64,000 nucleotides of DNA from Solibaculum_A intestinale (GTDB lineage Bacteria; Bacillota; Clostridia; Oscillospirales; Acutalibacteraceae). Of the stretch, positions 59,581-64,000 are shown in pieces (positions within the stretch are counted from its first letter, which is position 1; each line of letters opens with the position of its first letter). The DNA lies in the NCBI RefSeq assembly GCF_040096205.1, contig NZ_JBBMFD010000001.1, positions 1 to 64,000 on the forward strand. Direction: 5' to 3'. The position numbers and the translations under genes are program-made. The notes below the pieces were generated by a model that saw only the letters and a list, made by a program, of their open reading frames with translations, did no database searches and had not been told where the DNA came from.

Positions 59581-60879
59581 ATGTTTGTTTCCGATTGCTT
59601 AGGGGTCAGCCCGGAGGGACATTTGACCATCGGCGGGTGCGATACGGTGGCTTTGGCCGCCAAATACGGCACGCCTGCGTACGTTATGGACGAGGGGAAT
59701 ATCCGTCAGAACTGCCGGCAGTTCAAAGCGTCCATCGACGAGTATTACGATGGCAACGGTCTGGTCCTTTACGCCAGCAAGGCCTTTTCCTGCAAGGAAA
59801 TCTACCGGGTGGTGGCGTCCGAGGGCCTGGGGGCGGACGTGGTGTCCGGCGGTGAGCTGTACACGGCGCTCAAAGCCGGGTTCCCGGCAGACCGGATTTA
59901 TTTCCACGGAAATAATAAGACTCGCGAAGAGCTCATCATGGCGCTGGACGCAGGGGTGCACCGCATCGTGGTGGATAACCTGACCGAGCTTGCCGTGCTC
60001 GACAAGCTTGCAAAGGAAAAGGGCAAGGTGGTGGACATTCTTTTCCGCATCAAGCCCGGCATTGACGCGCACACCCATGCGTTTATCCGCACCGGGCAGA
60101 TCGACTCCAAGTTCGGCCTTGCGTTGGAAAACGGCGAGGCCATGGAAGCGGTCAGGGAAGCCCTTTCTTTTCAAAACGTGAATTTAGCCGGGCTTCACTG
60201 CCATATTGGTTCGCAGATTCATGAGATTGAACCCTTCGAGCTGGCGGCGGAAGTGATGCTCACCTTTATCAAGAAGATTTTCGATGAAACCGGATTCTTA
60301 GTCAAAGAACTAAACCTGGGCGGCGGCTTCGGCATCAAGTACACCGACGAGGACCGGCCTCAGAAATATACCGCCTACATGCAGCGGGTTTCGACGGTTG
60401 TGAAAAAGAAGGCGGCCCAGTTTGGCCTGCCGGTGCCCTTTGTGCTCATTGAGCCGGGCCGCTCCATTGTGGCGCCTGCGGGTATTACCCTGTATACGGT
60501 GGGGGCGGTCAAGGAAATCGCCGGGGTGCGCAACTATGTTTCCATTGACGGCGGCATGGTGGACAATCCACGGTACGCTCTGTATAAGTCCAGCTACGAG
60601 GTTCTGGTGGCCAACCGGGCGGCTGACCCGAAGGATTACATGGCTACCATCGCCGGGCGTTGCTGCGAAAGCGGGGACCTGATTCAGGAAAATGCCCGGA
60701 TTCAAAAGCCCGCCCCGGGGGACATTGTGGCGGTGCTGGCCACCGGCGCTTACAACTATTCCATGGCGTCCAATTATAACCGCATCCCCCGTCCGCCGGT
60801 GGTGTTCGTCAAGGACGGGGAATCCCGGGTGGTCGTCAAGCGGGAAAGCTTTGAGGACCTGGTACAAAACGATCTTTAA
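59581..60879 (+). CDS. lysA: Diaminopimelate decarboxylase
   Basis: A 432-residue PLP enzyme that makes lysine from meso-diaminopimelate, the last step of lysine synthesis. The PLP lysine is in LYASKAFSC (about residue 66), the glycine-rich phosphate loop is LNLGGGFGIKY (about residue 246), and CCESGDLI (about residue 362) donates an active-site cysteine. AGGAGG lies upstream of ATG 59581. It follows ysxC by 35 bp; the tyrS promoter starts 4 bp after its stop. Confidence 0.97.
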   Translation: MFVSDCLGVSPEGHLTIGGCDTVALAAKYGTPAYVMDEGNIRQNCRQFKASIDEYYDGNGLVLYASKAFSCKEIYRVVASEGLGADVVSGGELYTALKAGFPADRIYFHGNNKTREELIMALDAGVHRIVVDNLTELAVLDKLAKEKGKVVDILFRIKPGIDAHTHAFIRTGQIDSKFGLALENGEAMEAVREALSFQNVNLAGLHCHIGSQIHEIEPFELAAEVMLTFIKKIFDETGFLVKELNLGGGFGIKYTDEDRPQKYTAYMQRVSTVVKKKAAQFGLPVPFVLIEPGRSIVAPAGITLYTVGAVKEIAGVRNYVSIDGGMVDNPRYALYKSSYEVLVANRAADPKDYMATIAGRCCESGDLIQENARIQKPAPGDIVAVLATGAYNYSMASNYNRIPRPPVVFVKDGESRVVVKRESFEDLVQNDL

Positions 60880-60883
60880 GCGG

Positions 60884-60912
60884 TTGACAAACGGGATAAA
60901 GTGTGTTTAAAT
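60884..60912 (+). promoter_or_regulatory. Promoter of the tyrS T-box transcript
   Basis: TTGACA at 60884-60889 and TTAAAT at 60907-60912 with 17 bp spacing, directly before the T-box leader. Confidence 0.88.
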
Positions 60913-60918
60913 GAGTGA

Positions 60919-61218
60919 CAATGGCGATGACGGGAAGAAGTAGCGTTTCCAGCGCGGTCAGAGCAGAGAGGTCCCCGGTTGGTGCGAGGGGGCCCCGCGG
61001 AACGTGAAGATACCTCCCAGCAGCCGCGGCGCGGAAGCGGGACGGGATTTGTCTCGTGGGTAGGCGCTGCCGCGTGGCGCGCGTTACCGCGCCGGGAGTT
61101 ATTGTAAAGAAATGACTCCGTGAGGCCGTTTGCCGTGAGGCGGCGGCAAATAGAGGTGGTACCGCGAAAGATCTTTCGCCCTCTGTTTTGGGAAAAGCCC
61201 AAAACAGAGGGCTTTTTT
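60919..61218 (+). promoter_or_regulatory. T-box riboswitch (tyrosine) controlling tyrS
   Basis: Stem I is marked by GCGATGACGGGAAGAAGTAG near 60922 and the AGAGAGG and GGTG segments near 60965-60985. The probable specifier is TAC at 61011-61013, in GTGAAGATACC, a tyrosine codon. The T-box AGAGGTGGTACCGCG is at 61152-61166, followed by a terminator: CCCTCTGTTTTGGG (61179-61192) and its complement (61198-61211), then a T-run to 61218. Uncharged tRNA-Tyr would bind and prevent termination, inducing tyrS. Confidence 0.95.
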
Positions 61219-61248
61219 CGTTTCAAATTATAATTGGAGGGAACGAAC

Positions 61249-62478
61249 ATGGGAGTTTTTGAAGAGCTCAAAGCCAGAGGTATGATTGCCCAGATGACCA
61301 ACGAGGAGAAAATCCGCGATTTGCTGGAGAACCAGCAGGTGACGTTCTACATCGGGTTCGACCCCACGGCGGACAGCCTGCACGTAGGCCATTTTCTGCA
61401 GATGATGGTCATGGCGCACATGCAGCGGGCAGGGCACCGGCCCATCGCCATTCTCGGGGGCGGCACCGCTATGGTAGGGGACCCCACCGGCAAGACCGAC
61501 ATGCGCAAGATGATGACCCCCGAAACCATCCAGCACAATGCCGACTGTTTCAAGGCCCAAATGCGCCGCTTGATCGACTTTTCCGAAGGCAAGGCCATGA
61601 TGCTCAACAATGCCGATTGGCTTCTGCCGCTTCACTACATTGATTTTCTGCGGGAAATCGGGGTGCATTTCTCGGTCAATAAGATGCTCACCTACGAGTG
61701 CTTCAAAACCCGGCTGGAGCGGGGCCTGTCCTTCATTGAGTTTAACTATATGCTCATGCAGAGCTATGATTTCTTAAAGCTCTACCAGGATCAGCACTGT
61801 GTTTTGGAGCTGGGCGGGGACGACCAGTGGGCCAATATCCTGGGCGGTATCGACCTGGTGCGCCGGGTCACCGGCAAAGAGGTCTACGGCATGACCTTTA
61901 CCCTCCTGACCACCAGCGACGGGCGCAAAATGGGCAAAACCGAGTCGGGCGCTGTTTGGCTCGATCCGCAGAAGACCTCGCCTTATGAGTTCTTCCAGTA
62001 CTGGCGCAACGTAGACGACGCGGATGTGATCAAGTGCTTAAAGCTCCTGACCTTCCTGCCCCTCTCCCAGATCGAGGAGATGGCCAAGTGGGAGGGAAGC
62101 CAGCTCAACGCCGCTAAAGAAGTTTTGGCCTATGAGGTGACCAAGATCATCCACGGGGAAGAAGAGGCCGCCAAAGCCAGAGACGCGGCCCGGGCCCTCT
62201 TCGGCGCGAAAGCGGACGCGGCGGACATGCCCTCCACCACCCTGACCCCGGCCGACTTTACCGACGGCGCCATCCTGGTGCCGGACCTGCTGCGAAAAGC
62301 GGGGCTCGTATCCTCCAAAGGGGAAGCCCGCCGGCTCATCGACCAGGGCGGCGTTTCCATCGACGACGAAAAGGTTACCTCGGTGACGGCGGCGGTCCTG
62401 GCCGCTCGGTTTGAAAAAGGCCACGTGATCGTTAAAAAAGGAAAGAAGGTCTTCCATAAGGTGCTTCTTTCCAAATAA
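61249..62478 (+). CDS. tyrS: Tyrosyl-tRNA synthetase
   Basis: A 409-residue class I synthetase. The HIGH motif appears as HVGH (about residues 44-47) after GFDPTADSL, and KMSKS as KMGKTES (about residues 225-231). The C-terminal S4-like RNA-binding domain (about residues 345-405) contains LVSSKGEARRLIDQGGVSID. ATG 61249 has TTGGAGGG upstream. The T-box leader controls it in response to tyrosine supply. Confidence 0.97.
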   Translation: MGVFEELKARGMIAQMTNEEKIRDLLENQQVTFYIGFDPTADSLHVGHFLQMMVMAHMQRAGHRPIAILGGGTAMVGDPTGKTDMRKMMTPETIQHNADCFKAQMRRLIDFSEGKAMMLNNADWLLPLHYIDFLREIGVHFSVNKMLTYECFKTRLERGLSFIEFNYMLMQSYDFLKLYQDQHCVLELGGDDQWANILGGIDLVRRVTGKEVYGMTFTLLTTSDGRKMGKTESGAVWLDPQKTSPYEFFQYWRNVDDADVIKCLKLLTFLPLSQIEEMAKWEGSQLNAAKEVLAYEVTKIIHGEEEAAKARDAARALFGAKADAADMPSTTLTPADFTDGAILVPDLLRKAGLVSSKGEARRLIDQGGVSIDDEKVTSVTAAVLAARFEKGHVIVKKGKKVFHKVLLSK

Positions 62479-62491
62479 ACAGGAGGAGAAC

Positions 62492-63139
62492 ATGAAACAA
62501 AGAGGATGCAAACGATGCCTTGCGGCATTTCTTTCCCTCGTTCTGATCTTTGCCTTATCCGGCTGCGGCTTGTTTGGGATGAGCGCTTCCGAATACGTAA
62601 AGACCGCGTTGGAGCTGCAGTGTTTGGGCAAGGTCAAAGACTATGCAGAATATCTGGATATCACCGAGGAGCAAGCACAGAAACTCTATGAGGATGGCAT
62701 CAAAGCGGAGGTCGATTATTTTACCGCTATTGTGGAAATTGAGGAGCTTTCGGATGCGGCAAAGGATCAATTTGTGGAGCTTTTCAAGGAAATTTACCGC
62801 CACTGTGAATTTGAAGTGGGATCCGAAACCCTCCTGAAAAAGAGCACGAAGACCTATCAGGTGGAGGTTACCGTCAAGCCCGTCAATTTGTTTACCCTTG
62901 CCGCCGAAGATCTGCGTACTTTATATACCAACACGACCGATACAAACGACGATGCCTATGTGGAAGGCGTTTTAAAAATTCTGCTGAAGCATCTGCCGAA
63001 TATCAATAACGAGGAAGCGCAGGTGGTCGAAGCACAGGTACAGACGAACGTAGGCGGCTTGTTCTATCTGGACAACGAAAATGCCGAGAAAATCATCAGC
63101 GCATTGATTGATTACTCCTCTCTCGTCTCCGTCGAATAA
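62492..63139 (+). CDS. Lipoprotein of unknown function
   Basis: A 215-residue secreted lipoprotein with signal peptide (hydrophobic core FLSLVLIFAL) and lipobox LSGC, lipidated cysteine at about residue 25. The mature part is acidic and mostly helical at first (EYVKTALELQCLGKVKDYAE), resembling DUF5105-type lipoproteins, then has a beta-rich segment. Function unknown. Its start, 14 bp after tyrS, has AGGAGG, so it is probably read from the tyrS transcript at least in part. Confidence 0.75.
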   Translation: MKQRGCKRCLAAFLSLVLIFALSGCGLFGMSASEYVKTALELQCLGKVKDYAEYLDITEEQAQKLYEDGIKAEVDYFTAIVEIEELSDAAKDQFVELFKEIYRHCEFEVGSETLLKKSTKTYQVEVTVKPVNLFTLAAEDLRTLYTNTTDTNDDAYVEGVLKILLKHLPNINNEEAQVVEAQVQTNVGGLFYLDNENAEKIISALIDYSSLVSVE

Positions 63140-63172
63140 AAAAAGAGCCTGGATATTTCCCAGGCTCTTTTT
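63139..63172. terminator. Bidirectional terminator
   Basis: AAAAGAGCCTGG and CCAGGCTCTTTT form a perfect stem with a 7-nt loop and T-rich tails on both strands, between convergent genes. Confidence 0.9.
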
Positions 63173-63229
63173 CTGTCTTAGCCGGGCCGTCCGGCAGCGA
63201 AATGGCCCTTCCGGGCCGTATCGTTTTCA

Positions 63230-64000
63230 TTAGGTGCACAGCTCGTCGAGAGTGCCAAAGGTATATCCCTCTTCCTCCCATTTGGTCAGCAGCTCATCAA
63301 GAATTTCGCTGTTGGTTTTGGAAGTGCTGTGCAGCAGTACCACCGCGCCGGGATGGATTCGCGGCAGCAGCTTGGAAAACGCTTCTTCCTTAGTGGGCTG
63401 CTTATCTACGTACCAGTCCACATACGCCAGACTCCAAAAGACGGTCTTGTACCCAAGCTCGTTTGCCATCTTCAGGTTGTTTTCGCTGTATTTTCCCTGG
63501 GGCGGCCGGTAATACTTCTTCATTTCCTGGCCGGTGGTCTCCTGATAGAGAGCCTCCAGAGAACGGATTTCTTCTTGGAAGGATGCCGCATCGGAAATCT
63601 TGGACATATCCGGGTGATGGAAGGTATGATTGCCGACAATGTGCCCTTCCTCCACCATCCGTTTGACCAGATCCGGGCTTGTCTGAATGTAATTGCCCAC
63701 CACGAAGAAAGTGGCTTTTACGTTGTGCTTTTTCAGGGTATCCAAAATCGCGGGCGTATAGCCGTTTTCATAGCCCGCGTCGAAGGTCAGATAGATTACC
63801 TTACTGTCCGGGCTGCCGCAGTAATAAGCGTTGTTGGCCTTAAGCGCCTCGGCGCTTGCATTGCCCACCGGCGTCTTGCCGTTTTCCTGAAAGCTCAGGC
63901 CCCAGTTTGTGTTGGCCGCAGCGGTAGCGGTGACGCTCTGGCTCTGCGCGAATCCCCAAATCACCGGCACTGCGATGAGAACCAGACAGCAGGCCAAGGC
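63230..64000 (-). CDS. Polysaccharide deacetylase, PdaA-like (partial at 5' end)
   Basis: The minus-strand gene enters from beyond the window. The visible 257 residues begin in a hydrophobic segment (LVLIAVPVIWGFA), a signal peptide or membrane anchor. The NodB-type catalytic domain follows: YLTFDAGYENGYTP (metal-binding Asp), ATFFVVGNYI, GNHTFHHPDM (the His pair), YRPPQGKYSE and HPGAVVLLHSTS. The DAGYENG context and length fit PdaA, which deacetylates muramic acid for spore cortex delta-lactam. Another peptidoglycan or polysaccharide substrate is possible. The true start is not in the window. Confidence 0.85.
   Translation of the reverse strand, partial: ALACCLVLIAVPVIWGFAQSQSVTATAAANTNWGLSFQENGKTPVGNASAEALKANNAYYCGSPDSKVIYLTFDAGYENGYTPAILDTLKKHNVKATFFVVGNYIQTSPDLVKRMVEEGHIVGNHTFHHPDMSKISDAASFQEEIRSLEALYQETTGQEMKKYYRPPQGKYSENNLKMANELGYKTVFWSLAYVDWYVDKQPTKEEAFSKLLPRIHPGAVVLLHSTSKTNSEILDELLTKWEEEGYTFGTLDELCT

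Noticed and set aside
1..64000. CRISPR arrays or toxin-antitoxin/phage-defence systems
   Set aside because: No regularly spaced repeats and no cas, restriction-modification, recombinase or toxin-like genes were found on either strand.

Overview
The window is a 64 kb stretch of a moderately GC-rich, spore-forming, anaerobic Firmicute, most likely a clostridium of the Oscillospiraceae/Ruminococcaceae type. This is an inference from gene content: a cwlJ-gerQ germination pair, a spoIVFA-spoIVFB-like pair, a T-box leader, an L10 leader, addAB, an [FeFe]-hydrogenase-like protein, NfnAB, subunits of a Na+-translocating decarboxylase, GapN and DUF1540/DUF1934 proteins. Sigma-A-type promoters (TTGACA or TTGCAA, 16-18 bp, TATAAT-like) and strong hairpin terminators are easy to see. 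No prophage, insertion sequence, CRISPR array or rRNA gene was found. One tRNA gene (Arg, anticodon CCU) is present.

Layout. 1-3.7 kb: end of murI, a DUF1934 gene, argS, and a homocysteine methyltransferase-like gene. 3.9-7.5 kb: rpmG-secE-nusG-rplK-rplA, then the L10 leader with rplJ-rplL; rpoB does not follow. 7.6-12.3 kb: a MarR regulator with a palindromic operator, translationally coupled to an FtsH-type protease, then a MATE exporter and a CmpB-type membrane protein. 12.3-14.7 kb: sporulation-linked genes (a three-repeat prealbumin-like protein, gerQ-like, cwlJ, two small ORFs). 14.7-16.0 kb: an [FeFe]-hydrogenase-like protein. 16.3-25.1 kb: addB-addA, a CPBP protease, tadA and tRNA-Arg. 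25.4-30.4 kb: ogt, a small membrane protein, a diguanylate cyclase, and a PNPOx-fold gene plus a MATE gene on the minus strand behind an attenuator-like leader. 30.4-35.5 kb, minus strand: gapN, the beta (frameshifted) and gamma subunits of a Na+ pump decarboxylase, and galK.

35.8-45.6 kb: nfnA-nfnB, SRPBCC and GNAT genes, spoIVFA-spoIVFB, a possible structured RNA, two radical-SAM-linked genes, a Gfo/Idh/MocA oxidoreductase and a lipoprotein. 45.6-50 kb: rplS, lepB, rbgA, rnhB, a YraN-type gene and a dipeptidase. 50-63 kb: thrC, a DUF1540 gene (minus), a phosphoesterase, the proteostasis block tig-clpP-clpX-lon-ysxC, lysA, a tyrosine T-box with tyrS, and a lipoprotein. The window ends in a polysaccharide deacetylase gene (minus) cut by the edge.

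Most of the window is core genome. The least ordinary parts are the short-ORF/terminator leader before the PNPOx-MATE pair, the MarR-FtsH-MATE unit, the unsecreted repeat protein beside the germination genes, the frameshift in the decarboxylase beta subunit, and the unassigned RNA-like segment near 41.1 kb.
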